Assembly: GCA_029243585.1 (NCBI GenBank)
Contig: JAQWRR010000094.1
Coordinates: 1 to 45,583, forward strand
Direction of reading: 5' to 3'
Length of the DNA: 45,583 nt
Source: Gammaproteobacteria bacterium
GTDB taxonomy: Bacteria > Pseudomonadota > Gammaproteobacteria > Steroidobacterales > Rariloculaceae
Both the position numbers and the translations under genes were made by a program. Below, in pieces: positions 15,882 to 24,733 of this stretch (position 1 is its first letter; every line of letters starts with the position of its first letter). Under the pieces are notes generated by a model. It had not been told where the DNA came from. It was given only the letters and a program-made list of their open reading frames with translations, and did not search any database.

Positions 15882-16988
15882 ATGAATGGCAGAATGAGGG
15901 ACATGCGCCGAAGAAATTTTCTCTATGGTGGTTTAGGAGCGCTTGCTTCCTGTAGTCAGACTGAAGAATCACCCCAATCGACAGGTTCATTGGAGCAGGT
16001 GAAATGGCGTATGGGAACTTCATGGCCACCCAACTTTCCAGGTCATGGAACATCAGCTAATCGTCTTGCCCAGCGTTTAGAAGAATTATCTGGAGGCAGA
16101 ATCGAGGTTAGTGTATTTGCTGCGGGAGAATTAGTGCCCGCACTAGAAATTCTTGATGTTGTCTCACGAGGCCAGATTGAGTTAGGTCATTCCGCACCAA
16201 TATATTGGCGAGGGCAAATTCCTGCTGCTCAATTATTCGGTAGTGTCCCCTTTGGCATGCTTCCAAACGAATTTAATTCGTGGCTATATTTTGGTGGAGG
16301 CCTTGAGCTTTGGCAGGAAGCTTATTCTCCTCTTGGCGTAATCCCTTTCCCAGCTGGAAACACTGGTTCACAAATGGGGGGTTGGTTTAATAGGGAAATA
16401 AACTCAGCTGAAGATCTCAATGGACTAAAAATGCGTATCCCCGGATTAGGTGGAGAGGTTATGAGGCGAGCGGGTGTATTACCCGTTAGCATACCTGTAG
16501 GTGAAATCTACACTGCATTACAAACAGGTACGATTGACGCAACTGAGTGGGTAGGCCCATATAATGATATGGCAGCAGGTCTGCATGAAGCAGCAGAATA
16601 TTATTACTATCCTGGCTGGCAGGAACCTTCTGGTGCCCTTGAATGCCTTGTTTCCATGGAAGCCTACAACTCTTTATCGGAAGAGCTAAAGGTTATCGTG
16701 CGCACCGCATGCATTGCAGAAAATGACTATATTTTGTCTGAGTTTAATGCTCGCAACCAAAGAGCCTTAAAAACATTGATTGAAGAACATGGCGTCCAAC
16801 TTCGTCGGTTTCCAGACGACGTTCTAGAGGTTTTAAGAGGTTTCAGCGCTGAAGTCTTAGAAAATTTAGCAGCGGAAGACCCAATGAGCAGCAAGGTTTA
16901 TGAGTCTTATAAGGCTTTTGCTACTGAGATTGGCTCCTGGCTAAGAATTACAGAAGGTTTAATCACAAACATAAGAGGCACGCCATAG
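15882..16988 (+). CDS. TRAP transporter solute-binding protein (TakP-like), Tat/lipoprotein signal
   Basis: From the ATG at 15882 this gives 368 residues. The N-terminus has RRRNFL followed by a hydrophobic stretch and LASC, a twin-arginine signal that may also be a lipobox. The mature part is a DctP-type binding protein. GTSWPPNFPGHG, FPAGNTGSQMGGWF, LNGLKMRIPGLGGEVMRR and the GTIDATEWVGPYND block closely resemble TakP, which binds 2-oxo acids in the TRAP family. These periplasmic proteins hand carboxylates to DctQ/DctM membrane subunits, neither of which is encoded here. An open frame extends upstream to 15768, but that extension is not signal-like. The substrate is inferred from family resemblance only. 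Confidence 0.88.
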   Translation: MNGRMRDMRRRNFLYGGLGALASCSQTEESPQSTGSLEQVKWRMGTSWPPNFPGHGTSANRLAQRLEELSGGRIEVSVFAAGELVPALEILDVVSRGQIELGHSAPIYWRGQIPAAQLFGSVPFGMLPNEFNSWLYFGGGLELWQEAYSPLGVIPFPAGNTGSQMGGWFNREINSAEDLNGLKMRIPGLGGEVMRRAGVLPVSIPVGEIYTALQTGTIDATEWVGPYNDMAAGLHEAAEYYYYPGWQEPSGALECLVSMEAYNSLSEELKVIVRTACIAENDYILSEFNARNQRALKTLIEEHGVQLRRFPDDVLEVLRGFSAEVLENLAAEDPMSSKVYESYKAFATEIGSWLRITEGLITNIRGTP

Positions 16989-17112
16989 CCCTAGAAACTT
17001 ACAAGGAATTTAAGTTTTTTCGACTCTTTTAGAAGATTTTTAGTGATTTTAGCGTCTTTTAAAAGATTATTTTTTCCTTTTTTGCTTAAAAAAGTCTTTT
17101 TATAGGCTTATT
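16989..17112. terminator. AT-rich convergent intergenic region, possible bidirectional terminator
   Basis: Between the convergent TRAP-protein and MATE genes lies a T-rich stretch with repeated CTTTTAGAAG/TCTTTTAAAAGA palindromic elements and T-runs on the plus strand (17014-17105). Stems are weak and AT-only, so intrinsic termination is possible but not clear. Confidence 0.3.
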
Positions 17113-18504
17113 CTAATAAAACACACCTCCGGCTTTATCTTCTTGCTCCACACCAGAGGGCACCACACCCTCGATATGATTTAGAAACCGCCTGAGCCAG
17201 ACATATGAAACAACCCCAAAGACAACATGGGCTAATGTATTAGCCCAGAAAACCCCATTCAAACCGAGCAGGATTGATAGCCCCCAGGCAAGGGGCAAGT
17301 AAACGATAAAAAATTTTAAGAATGTTAGGACAGCAGCTGGCATGGGTCGAGCAAGCGCATTAAATACGGCCACCGCAATCATCATCACACTAAACCCAGC
17401 ATAGCTGAATGGCACAATCCTTAGGTAGGTTGTTGCTACATCAAGGACAATAGGGTCGTCGTCAAAAAAACCGGCCATTGGCCGAGATACTATAAAAAGA
17501 ATTGCTGCGGCCACGAGACTGTACGCGACACAAAAGTTAATGGAAAAACTCACGGCACTTTTAACCCTATGAAATTGTCTTGATCCATAGTTCTGCCCTA
17601 CAAAAGGGCCCACCGATGACTGCAATGCAAATATCATGATGAATACAACCGATTCTATCCTTGAAGCCACACCAAAACCGGCAACAGCCTCAGGACCAAA
17701 GCTAGCAACTAGCGCTGTGATTACTCCCATAGTGATGGGAACAAGCAAATTTGTAGCGGTTACAGGAATACTGATATGCAAAAGCCGCCGCCAAGAATTC
17801 CAAATCCCACTAAAGCGAAAAAACCCAGGCAAAATCAGTCTTTCGCCTCGATATAAAACAATAATTGCTGCTATAAATGTCACGCTATTGGATACTACCG
17901 AAGCGATTGCTGCTCCCTGCAACTCAAGTCGGGGGAATCCTAGCAATCCAAAGATCAATAATGGATCAAGAATAATATTCAGCATGGCTGAAAGAACAAG
18001 AATAATGGCAGGTACCATTGCATCCCCGGTCGCTCTAATCGCAAAGTTACCAATCATCGGTAATATTAAAAAAATACTTCCAAAATAATAGATCTGCATG
18101 TAATCCGTTATGAGAGGAAGAGTACGGTCATCCGCACCTAATAATTGAAAAGTTGGTTCAATAGTGGCTAAACCAATAATAGATATGAGTAGGCCAAAGA
18201 CGGCACCCAACATTAATGCATGGGTAACTATCCTTTGAACAGCATCTCTTTCGCCCTTGCCAAGCAAAAGTGCAACTACACTTGACGTTCCAATCCCGAT
18301 CCCTAGCCCAATTGAAATCATTGCAAACGTCACTGGAAACGTGAAGCTCATAGCCGCTAGAGGTAGAGTGCCTAGCTGACCAACAAAATAGGTATCAGCA
18401 ATGCTGTAGGAGTTAAGTGCTATAAACCCTAAAGTCATTGGCACAGCTATAGCCCTTAACTGTGACCCTACAGGACCTACAGTTAATAGTGGTAGAGAAG
18501 GCAT
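17113..18504 (-). CDS. MATE family efflux transporter
   Basis: This 463-residue integral membrane protein has about twelve hydrophobic segments in two similar halves, the layout of multidrug and toxic compound extrusion (MATE) proteins. Typical features include PMTLGFIALNSYSIADTYFV and LPLAAMSFTFPV in the first segments, GIGIGTSSVVALLLGKGE, and the second-half FGPEAVAGFGVASRIESV and SVGPFVGQNYGS blocks. MATE proteins export cationic drugs or metabolites in exchange for Na+ or H+. The substrate and coupling ion cannot be read here. It is a single gene, converging with the TRAP solute-binding gene. Confidence 0.93.
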   Translation of the reverse strand: MPSLPLLTVGPVGSQLRAIAVPMTLGFIALNSYSIADTYFVGQLGTLPLAAMSFTFPVTFAMISIGLGIGIGTSSVVALLLGKGERDAVQRIVTHALMLGAVFGLLISIIGLATIEPTFQLLGADDRTLPLITDYMQIYYFGSIFLILPMIGNFAIRATGDAMVPAIILVLSAMLNIILDPLLIFGLLGFPRLELQGAAIASVVSNSVTFIAAIIVLYRGERLILPGFFRFSGIWNSWRRLLHISIPVTATNLLVPITMGVITALVASFGPEAVAGFGVASRIESVVFIMIFALQSSVGPFVGQNYGSRQFHRVKSAVSFSINFCVAYSLVAAAILFIVSRPMAGFFDDDPIVLDVATTYLRIVPFSYAGFSVMMIAVAVFNALARPMPAAVLTFLKFFIVYLPLAWGLSILLGLNGVFWANTLAHVVFGVVSYVWLRRFLNHIEGVVPSGVEQEDKAGGVFY

Positions 18505-18567
18505 AATCGCGAATAAAAGCTCAGTAAACCTGAACCGATCAAATCATCCATGAATCTCACGCAAGTA

Positions 18568-19293
18568 TCAGTAGATCTTATCCAAACGGTATATAAAACT
18601 TCGGCACGCAGGTCTATTATCTGCGAGCTCTGAGTCAGACCAACCTTTATACTGGGATTGCATTAATGCACTCAGACTTGGTCCACGAAAAATCCGATCA
18701 GTAAGCTCAATGAAGTGTGGATCTTGAACGTTTCCACTCGAGTCAACCTGAAAGCATACAACCGCTCGTCCTTCTTTGGCTTCACGAATAGCCAGACGGG
18801 GGAAACGTGGTGTGGCCATAATTTCGGGAATTAGTGGTTCGGTCATAAATATAGGCTCTCCGGTAGGGTTTACTAGGATGTTCGAAGCAATCTCGTCCGG
18901 CGCCTTCGAACACCACCAACCTCCAAGAAGCATGGGTGCTTCCCACTCGCCACCAAGAGTTGTACGTGTTAAGTCTGCGGTATAACTCCGCTGCATACGA
19001 GAATCGGCGAACAGCAACTGGGAGAGCTCCAGTTGCCATCTCGAAAGAGGGGCCCATGGTCTTTGCGTATTCTCGTTTGGTCGTGCTATTCGGGTTGAAC
19101 CGTCAGGTCCAAAATGAAGTATGACTCGTTCATCTCCCAAAGCCGGATCACCGTAAAGGATACAGTTCCAGACGCCCAAATGATTGAGAGACTCGGGCTC
19201 TGATGACAACTGCGCTACTTGAAACTGAGTCTGGCCGATAAGAGGTACGATACAGAGCAGAAGCAAGCAAGAGCATCTCGCTGATAGTATTAT
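18568..19293 (-). CDS. Secreted protein with TonB-like C-terminal domain; start codon uncertain (AUA or TTG)
   Basis: The secure frame starts at a TTG (19266) and gives 232 residues. The C-terminal 80 residues (PRFPRLAIREAKEGRAVVCF...VDSSGNVQDPHFIELTD) have the pattern of the TonB C-terminal domain, but no transmembrane anchor-proline-rich linker architecture is present. The middle contains a beta-rich region with LGVWNCILYGDP and GGWWC. The TTG start leaves a signal peptide without positive charge. Reading 8-9 codons further upstream restores LSARCSC before the hydrophobic core, and a perfect GGAGG (19305-19301) lies 7 bases before ATA at 19293, with a second ATA at 19290 overlapping the previous stop. 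I therefore extend the feature to 19293. It is probably exported and co-transcribed with the TPR gene; the function is unknown. Confidence 0.68.
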   Translation of the reverse strand: MILSARCSCLLLLCIVPLIGQTQFQVAQLSSEPESLNHLGVWNCILYGDPALGDERVILHFGPDGSTRIARPNENTQRPWAPLSRWQLELSQLLFADSRMQRSYTADLTRTTLGGEWEAPMLLGGWWCSKAPDEIASNILVNPTGEPIFMTEPLIPEIMATPRFPRLAIREAKEGRAVVCFQVDSSGNVQDPHFIELTDRIFRGPSLSALMQSQYKGWSDSELADNRPACRSFIYRLDKIY

Positions 19294-19802
19294 TGGTGAT
19301 CCTCCATAATGACCCGTGGACGCAATCCGCGTTCATTGATCATACCCCTGAGCTGTAAAACCTGTCTGGCATCAGAATTGATCTGTGCAGCCATATCTAA
19401 ATCGACAGTTGCCTCAGATAATTTTCCTAAAAGGTAATAAGAGTAAGCACGATTATTGTATGCGCGCCAGTTACGCTCCTCTAGCCTTATGGATTCGGTG
19501 CAATAATCTATTGCAACGAATGGTTCACCGCGAGCTGCATACGCTGCACAAAGATTAGACTGAGCAACTGAACGATCGCCCTGGCTAGGCTGATACCTAG
19601 TAAGTCCAAGCTCTGTCAAACGAATCCCTTCTTCGTATTGACCTATACGAATAGAAAAAGCTCCGGCTGAGAGAAACTCATTACCACCACCAATTATGGT
19701 TCTGTTTCTGCAAGACATGCAATTCATGTTTCCTGCAACCTGCCCCCAAATTACGCTCGAGGTCAGATACAAAATTAAACCGAATACTATGCCGCGAATC
19801 AT
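19290..19802 (-). CDS. Exported tetratricopeptide-repeat protein
   Basis: This 170-residue protein has an N-terminal signal peptide (MIRGIVFGLILYLTSSVIWG) and a CMSCR motif at 28-32, followed by about three TPR-like helical pairs: AGAFSIRIGQYEEGIRLTEL, LCAAYAARGEPFVAIDYCTE and AYNNRAYSYYLLGKLSEATV, spaced roughly 34-35 residues. TPR domains bind other proteins. The stop overlaps the putative ATA start of the TonB-C-terminal-like gene downstream, so the two products may work together in the periplasm. No specific partner can be named. A Cys after the signal segment could also act in disulphide formation. Confidence 0.8.
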   Translation of the reverse strand: MIRGIVFGLILYLTSSVIWGQVAGNMNCMSCRNRTIIGGGNEFLSAGAFSIRIGQYEEGIRLTELGLTRYQPSQGDRSVAQSNLCAAYAARGEPFVAIDYCTESIRLEERNWRAYNNRAYSYYLLGKLSEATVDLDMAAQINSDARQVLQLRGMINERGLRPRVIMEDHQ

Positions 19803-19913
19803 CCTGAGTCTCCTGTGTTAGTTTAGTATAGCATCGACTAACAATTAGCTTAGGATATATAGAAATATTTTATTAATGATTACCAAAATTTTCCTAAGGA
19901 ACTGGTATATACG

Positions 19914-21113
19914 ATGACAGACGTTTCTAGAGCCGAGGCTTTAATCCTAGAGCAAATGCAGATGCTGCCCTCTGCACAATTTCCAATAAATAAAGTCATT
20001 GGATCAGTGCTTCGGGAAGATGTATTAGCAGAGCGTGACCATCCCCCTTTTGACCGTGTAACCATGGACGGAATTGCAATTAAATATGTCGACTGGGAAC
20101 AAGGTTTACGGTGTTATCGTGTTGTTGGATCGCAAGGCGCTGGTGTTCGACCACTGTCAATCATTAAAGATGCAGAATGTATAAAAATCATGACTGGTGC
20201 CATGCTACCGGATGGAGCCGATACCGTGATTCCAGTAGAGCGTTTAACTTCAGACAAAAACAATATCCTCGTTGAGGACAAAGCAAAAGTACTTAAAGGC
20301 CAGTATATTCACCCATGTGGATCTGACCGAATAGCCGGTAGCCAACTGCTCTCATCAGGGCAATTAATTGGGCCACCTGAAATGGCTATTCTGGCAAGTT
20401 CGGGAAATGCGAGTGTGCAAGCAAGTATTCCGCCACGAGTTGCAATCATCTCAACAGGTGATGAATTAATTGATGTAGGAGAAGAAATTCTCCCTTACCA
20501 GATTAGATCCTCTAATGAGCATGCGATTGAGGCAAGCCTTATCCGTCACTGCCAAGCAACAGTTACACGAGTATGTCTTAAAGATGACCCAACAATAATT
20601 CAAAAAACAATTAAAGAATTGCATGATAAAAACGACACTGTGATTCTAAGTGGTGGCGTCTCGATGGGAGATTATGACTTTGTTCCACAAGCACTTAAAA
20701 ACCTTAGCGCTAAAACCATCTTTCACCGTATTGAACAAAAACCTGGGCGCCCAATGTGGTTTGGTGTAAGCGAGGATCGTAAGCCAATCTTTGGTTTGCC
20801 AGGAAATCCTGTATCAACGCTTGTATGCCTGACTCGTTATGTCATACCAGCGCTAAAGCACGCGATGGGTCTGAAAATTACAAGCCAGGAAACAGTACGC
20901 TTAACCAAAGAGATCCTATTTAAAGCTGATCTCACCTATTTCCTCCCAGTAGAACTAAGCTCAGATGAGAATGGCGTAGCATTAGCAAAACCACGCACTA
21001 CAAACACCTCGGGAGATTTTATTTCTCTTGCCAACACAGAGGGGTTTGTTGAGCTACCTCGAGGGCAAAATCGATTTAGCGAGGGAACATCCGCACGATT
21101 ATTTCGCTGGTAG
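19914..21113 (+). CDS. moeA: Molybdopterin molybdenumtransferase
   Basis: This 399-residue MoeA inserts molybdate into adenylylated molybdopterin to finish the cofactor. Visible motifs are FDRVTMDGIAI (47-57), IMTGAMLPDGADTVIPVE (92-109), IISTGDELIDVG (178-189), SGGVSMGDYDFV (246-257) and LPGNPVSTLVC (295-305), in the order of the family. AAGGAA lies 13 bases before the ATG. The gene stands alone between the TPR gene and an amidohydrolase, and is separate from moaACDE. Length and motifs are normal, so it is likely functional. Confidence 0.96.
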   Translation: MTDVSRAEALILEQMQMLPSAQFPINKVIGSVLREDVLAERDHPPFDRVTMDGIAIKYVDWEQGLRCYRVVGSQGAGVRPLSIIKDAECIKIMTGAMLPDGADTVIPVERLTSDKNNILVEDKAKVLKGQYIHPCGSDRIAGSQLLSSGQLIGPPEMAILASSGNASVQASIPPRVAIISTGDELIDVGEEILPYQIRSSNEHAIEASLIRHCQATVTRVCLKDDPTIIQKTIKELHDKNDTVILSGGVSMGDYDFVPQALKNLSAKTIFHRIEQKPGRPMWFGVSEDRKPIFGLPGNPVSTLVCLTRYVIPALKHAMGLKITSQETVRLTKEILFKADLTYFLPVELSSDENGVALAKPRTTNTSGDFISLANTEGFVELPRGQNRFSEGTSARLFRW

Positions 21114-21181
21114 CTCTGGATAATGACACCACAAACAACATTTTCAAAAATGACTGTCTATAGCTACTTGCAACAATGCGT

Positions 21182-22483
21182 TTAAGGCACACCGCTTAGT
21201 GGTGTTCCAGCGATCCAAACAGAGTGAATTTCTCTAGTCGCACGAATATCCTCAATGGGGTTAGCATCCAAAATAAGCAAATCTGCCCATCTGCCAGGCT
21301 GCAGCACACCAACATGCTGGTCCAGACCCATAGCTGCGGCTGCTCCACTAGTAGCTGCAACAAGAGCCTGGGTGGTTGACATTCCAGCTTCAACCATCAT
21401 CTCGAGTTCTGTATGTTCAAAGTAGCCCTGCCATTGCCCTTGATTGGTACCAGAATCACTTCCCATGGCTATAAGCACACCTGCATCAGACAGTGTTTTG
21501 AGATTCCGGTTTCCTTGAGCTAATCCTTCCTTGTCCGCTTGCCTCTGTGGACTCCTGCTTGTGGCCTGATAATCAGCCCCAGTGACTATGTCGATATCCC
21601 CCTGATAAGCACTGACCCTACGCAAGAAAAATGGATCTTCCAAAAAATCTGGTCTTGTTTCATAAACGAATCGTGCTAAGTCTCTTGTTAGGGTAGGAAT
21701 ATAAGGAACGTTCTGCTGAATCATTTTCTCAATCAGTAGATTATCGGCCGCCTGGTCTCTGACACTGTGCGCAATAACATCCACACCCGCATCTAAAAGA
21801 CCATGAGCATCTTCTAGGTAGTAAAGATGTGATGCAACACTGAGACCTCGTGAATGAGCCTGGTCAATAAGCGCGCCATATACTTCGGGTGTCATGTCGT
21901 TTGGGCCACCAGTTATATGAATCTTCACAAGATTTGCACCAGCATTAGCATAGTCATTGACTCGCATTCTTGCTTCTTCTGCCGTACCTAAGTTTTGCAA
22001 ACTATCCCCTGCAACATAAACCCGAGCACGATCTAAATCTATTTCTTCCTGCTCTTTATTTAAGCTTGCCCCTACTACAAGCTCTTCATCAGAAAAAACA
22101 CCAAGTACTACAACTGTGGTAACACCATAGTCAGCATAAAGTCGAAGTTGCTCCGTTAACTTGGTTCTAATGGGTCTATCTGACTGATCTTCGTTCAAAT
22201 GACCATGAGCGTTGACAAGACCAGGAAGAATGGTTTTACCAGAAAGGTCTATCCTCTCAGCGTCATCCGGTATATTTACGTCACCTAGTGCACCCACCAT
22301 CTCTACCCGGCCATTTCTGATAACTAATACGGATTGCTCATGTGGAGCACGTCCAGTGCCATCAAACAAGCGTGCGCCTATTAAAGCTACGGAAGCTTCG
22401 TCCGAGGTCTGGGCATTCAAACCCTGAAAACAAGATACAAGGATCAATAATGAGCTAGCCAAAGACTTGAGAAATGGATTCAT
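21182..22483 (-). CDS. Exported metal-dependent amidohydrolase
   Basis: From the ATG at 22483 this gives 433 residues, starting with a signal peptide (NPFLKSLASSLLILVSCFQG, cleavage near LNAQ). The frame continues upstream to 22555, but that part lacks signal character. The enzyme has the TIM-barrel amidohydrolase pattern: NAHGHL (91-96) with two metal-binding His, NLVKIHITGG with the likely carboxylated-lysine position, VASHLYYLEDAHGLL, IAHSVRD and GSDSGTNQG with the catalytic Asp. It is followed by the usual PGRWADLLILDANP ending. Related enzymes hydrolyse cyclic amides, dipeptides or esters outside the cytoplasm; the substrate is not identifiable here. The next gene upstream, a secreted alpha/beta hydrolase, is on the same strand. 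Confidence 0.87.
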   Translation of the reverse strand: MNPFLKSLASSLLILVSCFQGLNAQTSDEASVALIGARLFDGTGRAPHEQSVLVIRNGRVEMVGALGDVNIPDDAERIDLSGKTILPGLVNAHGHLNEDQSDRPIRTKLTEQLRLYADYGVTTVVVLGVFSDEELVVGASLNKEQEEIDLDRARVYVAGDSLQNLGTAEEARMRVNDYANAGANLVKIHITGGPNDMTPEVYGALIDQAHSRGLSVASHLYYLEDAHGLLDAGVDVIAHSVRDQAADNLLIEKMIQQNVPYIPTLTRDLARFVYETRPDFLEDPFFLRRVSAYQGDIDIVTGADYQATSRSPQRQADKEGLAQGNRNLKTLSDAGVLIAMGSDSGTNQGQWQGYFEHTELEMMVEAGMSTTQALVAATSGAAAAMGLDQHVGVLQPGRWADLLILDANPIEDIRATREIHSVWIAGTPLSGVP

Positions 22484-22670
22484 CTTATTAAGTTCCCATA
22501 GGTTTATTTTTAATTTTAAGATAGGTTTCGATGACACATCTAGATAATACACCACCTAGATGTCTCAATAATGACCTGTAATCAGACTTTTTTAATGAAA
22601 AACTCATCTCACAGTGCCTCGAAAGCGAATATGGGGTCAAGCTATAGTTTTTATACAGACTAAAAATCAT

Positions 22671-23399
22671 TTATTCATTCCATGCCTCTTTAATCCATGG
22701 AATTGCTTTCGCCAGGTGCTGGCCATACTGAGGAATTTCATAATGACTAACACCGTCTAAAACAATAAATTCAATTGGCTTACCACTAGATTTCAACTGA
22801 TTAACGACAGTTTGACTAGGCCCAAGCGGGATAACTCGGTCTAGCGCACCATGGATTACATATAGCGGTATTTGCCAATCAATAGACCCTGAATCAGGTT
22901 CCGGCGACCCAGCAATTGGTAGTGCAGCTTTAAAACGATCCTGATGACGTGCCGCAAGATACCAGGTGCCCCTACCTCCCATGCTGTAGCCAGTAAGGAG
23001 AGTCTTGCTTGCATCAATACTATAGAGCTCCATGACGTGATCCAGGAGTTGTATAACATGCTCCTCAGCTTGAAAATTGACCCAATCATCGGCTGCACTG
23101 TCGGGCGCTATAAAAATAGCTCCTAATTCACGTAGCGCTGGTTCGATCAAAGTCTCAAGCAACCCTCGCCCGTAGAAGGGAGTCACCCTACCACCATAAT
23201 GAAGCGATACTACCAAGGGTACAGCCACCTCCCCTGAATAGCCTTGGGGTATAACTAGGGTGTAACGACGGTTTGTGCCTGGCAACAGCATTTCATGAAA
23301 GCCAGAAGCTGTGATGCCTTCCTCAGCAGTTTCTTGGGCTTGAACAGCACAAAAAACCACTAAAAACTGAACTAACACCATCGCTAACAACGCTTTCAT
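22671..23399 (-). CDS. Exported alpha/beta hydrolase (esterase/depolymerase-like)
   Basis: This 242-residue protein starts with a signal peptide (MKALLAMVLVQFLVVFCAVQ, cleavage near AQE). The alpha/beta hydrolase core shows LVVSLHYGG at 62-70, the nucleophile elbow GYSMGG with Ser139, HGALDRVIP with Asp187 and GVSHYE with His219, which together form a full catalytic triad. The layout resembles short PHB-depolymerase/feruloyl-esterase or peptidase-S9-like secreted hydrolases, which cleave esters or, less often, peptides. The substrate is unknown. It precedes the amidohydrolase gene with about 190 bases between them. Confidence 0.87.
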   Translation of the reverse strand: MKALLAMVLVQFLVVFCAVQAQETAEEGITASGFHEMLLPGTNRRYTLVIPQGYSGEVAVPLVVSLHYGGRVTPFYGRGLLETLIEPALRELGAIFIAPDSAADDWVNFQAEEHVIQLLDHVMELYSIDASKTLLTGYSMGGRGTWYLAARHQDRFKAALPIAGSPEPDSGSIDWQIPLYVIHGALDRVIPLGPSQTVVNQLKSSGKPIEFIVLDGVSHYEIPQYGQHLAKAIPWIKEAWNE

Positions 23400-23511
23400 T
23401 CCATCTCTCCTATTGCAAGTGAATGACTAAGCCGACTACAACCTAAACCGAAAAAAACTCTCTTTCTGCTTTTATTATCATAAGGTTTTTAGCATGTTGT
23501 AGATAAAGACC

Positions 23512-24552
23512 TCAAACCAATTTTCCAGAAAGAGTCGCGTGTATTTCTGCGAGTAGTGAAAGCGCTATCGATTCGGGATCATTAGCACCAATATCGATCC
23601 CAACAGGCCCTTTCAAGCGATCACTGAGAGAACCAGATGCTGATCCGAGTGAATCTAAGAGTCGATTTTTCCGTGCAGCAGGTCCTAGCACACCAACATA
23701 CTCCACATTGGTCTCGGCTAGTTGTCCCAAATAAATCTGATCAGTTAGCAAATGGTGGCTCATGACAACAACCGCATCATAACTGCCTGGGTCTAGATCT
23801 CGACTCATGTGCTCTGGATTAATGAGCTCTGTTCGTTCTGCAGACTCAAAAATACCTTTCTCAAGGTAAGCTGGACGGTGATCCGCGATGGTTACCCTCC
23901 ATCCCAATTCAGCAGCCATGTTCACTACTGGCAAAGCATCAAGACCAGCTCCAAGCACTAAAATCCGCCGTATAGGCTGCAGTGGGGCATACAATACGGT
24001 CATCCCACTTTCCTCAGTGCTCAAAACGGCTCTACCGGCCGTATGAGCAGATTGACAACCTGGAACTAAACCCTCAAGCGATTCTGATTCAACTTCACTT
24101 CCATCCCAAACCAGCGTAGTACCAACAGGAGGTGCTCCAGGCTTGCTAATAATAATTGTTGCTACAACGACAGAACCTGACGTCCCTAAGCGCTTTACAA
24201 TCTTAGAAAAAGGCTCATATCCATCTTCAGCGATCAGTGGTTGAAGAAACACCCTAATGAGTCCATTACAGCCAACACCAAGACCCCAAAGATCATCTGC
24301 ATCATCTCGCATATCGTAAGTTATAGCAGTTGGTTCATTGGCAATAATCACCTCACTTGCACGTTCCGCTAAATCTCCCTCAAGACATCCGCCACTAACA
24401 AGGCCTTGATAATCCAAGTTTGATGCGATGAGTATCCTATGGCCAGCCTTGGTATAGGTTGACCCTTGAGTGTCATAAACGGTCGCAAGCACCATTGGCT
24501 TGCCGGTAGATTGCCAATGCTCAAACGCTTTGATTAGTCCACTTGCACTCAT
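23512..24552 (-). CDS. xdhC: XdhC/CoxI family protein (Moco-enzyme maturation)
   Basis: From the ATG at 24552 this encodes 346 residues; the frame runs to 24600 but the extra 16 residues have no family match. XdhC binds sulfurated molybdenum cofactor and inserts it into xanthine-dehydrogenase-type enzymes. Visible features are LATVYDTQGSTYTKAGHRIL (21-41 region), VSGGCLEGDLAERA (52-65), LGVGCNG, and a C-terminal Rossmann-like domain (VLGAGLDALPVVNMAAELGW) ending with GPVGIDIGANDPESIALSLL. The family joins an XdhC_CoxI domain to this Rossmann domain. Together with MocA and the partial FAD subunit at the right edge it points to one or more xanthine-dehydrogenase-family enzymes in this organism. 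Confidence 0.9.
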   Translation of the reverse strand: MSASGLIKAFEHWQSTGKPMVLATVYDTQGSTYTKAGHRILIASNLDYQGLVSGGCLEGDLAERASEVIIANEPTAITYDMRDDADDLWGLGVGCNGLIRVFLQPLIAEDGYEPFSKIVKRLGTSGSVVVATIIISKPGAPPVGTTLVWDGSEVESESLEGLVPGCQSAHTAGRAVLSTEESGMTVLYAPLQPIRRILVLGAGLDALPVVNMAAELGWRVTIADHRPAYLEKGIFESAERTELINPEHMSRDLDPGSYDAVVVMSHHLLTDQIYLGQLAETNVEYVGVLGPAARKNRLLDSLGSASGSLSDRLKGPVGIDIGANDPESIALSLLAEIHATLSGKLV

Positions 24553-24658
24553 AGAATTTATCGTTTTAAAAAAAAACACATATATGAGTTCACCATACAA
24601 TGGCTACGCCAATCCGGCAAAATCTTATTAGCGTCATAGGATGCGGACAGACTTAACC

Positions 24659-24687
24659 TTGCACAAGATCTTGGGCAGATTTAGACT
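24659..24687 (+). promoter_or_regulatory. Candidate sigma-70-like promoter for folE
   Basis: TTGCAC (24659-24664) and TAGACT (24682-24687) are 17 bases apart, a standard spacing, and lie 47 bases upstream of the GTG start of folE. Found by eye only. Confidence 0.4.
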
Positions 24688-24733
24688 GCCTTGCTCCACC
24701 AAAATGGAACGCTAACTAGCGCATAGGAGCGAC

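Noticed and set aside
18879..18912. 9-bp inverted repeat TGTTCGAAG ... CTTCGAACA within a coding region
   Set aside because: It lies inside a gene with normal reading; spacing of 16 bases and a single copy suggest chance or coding constraint, not an operator.
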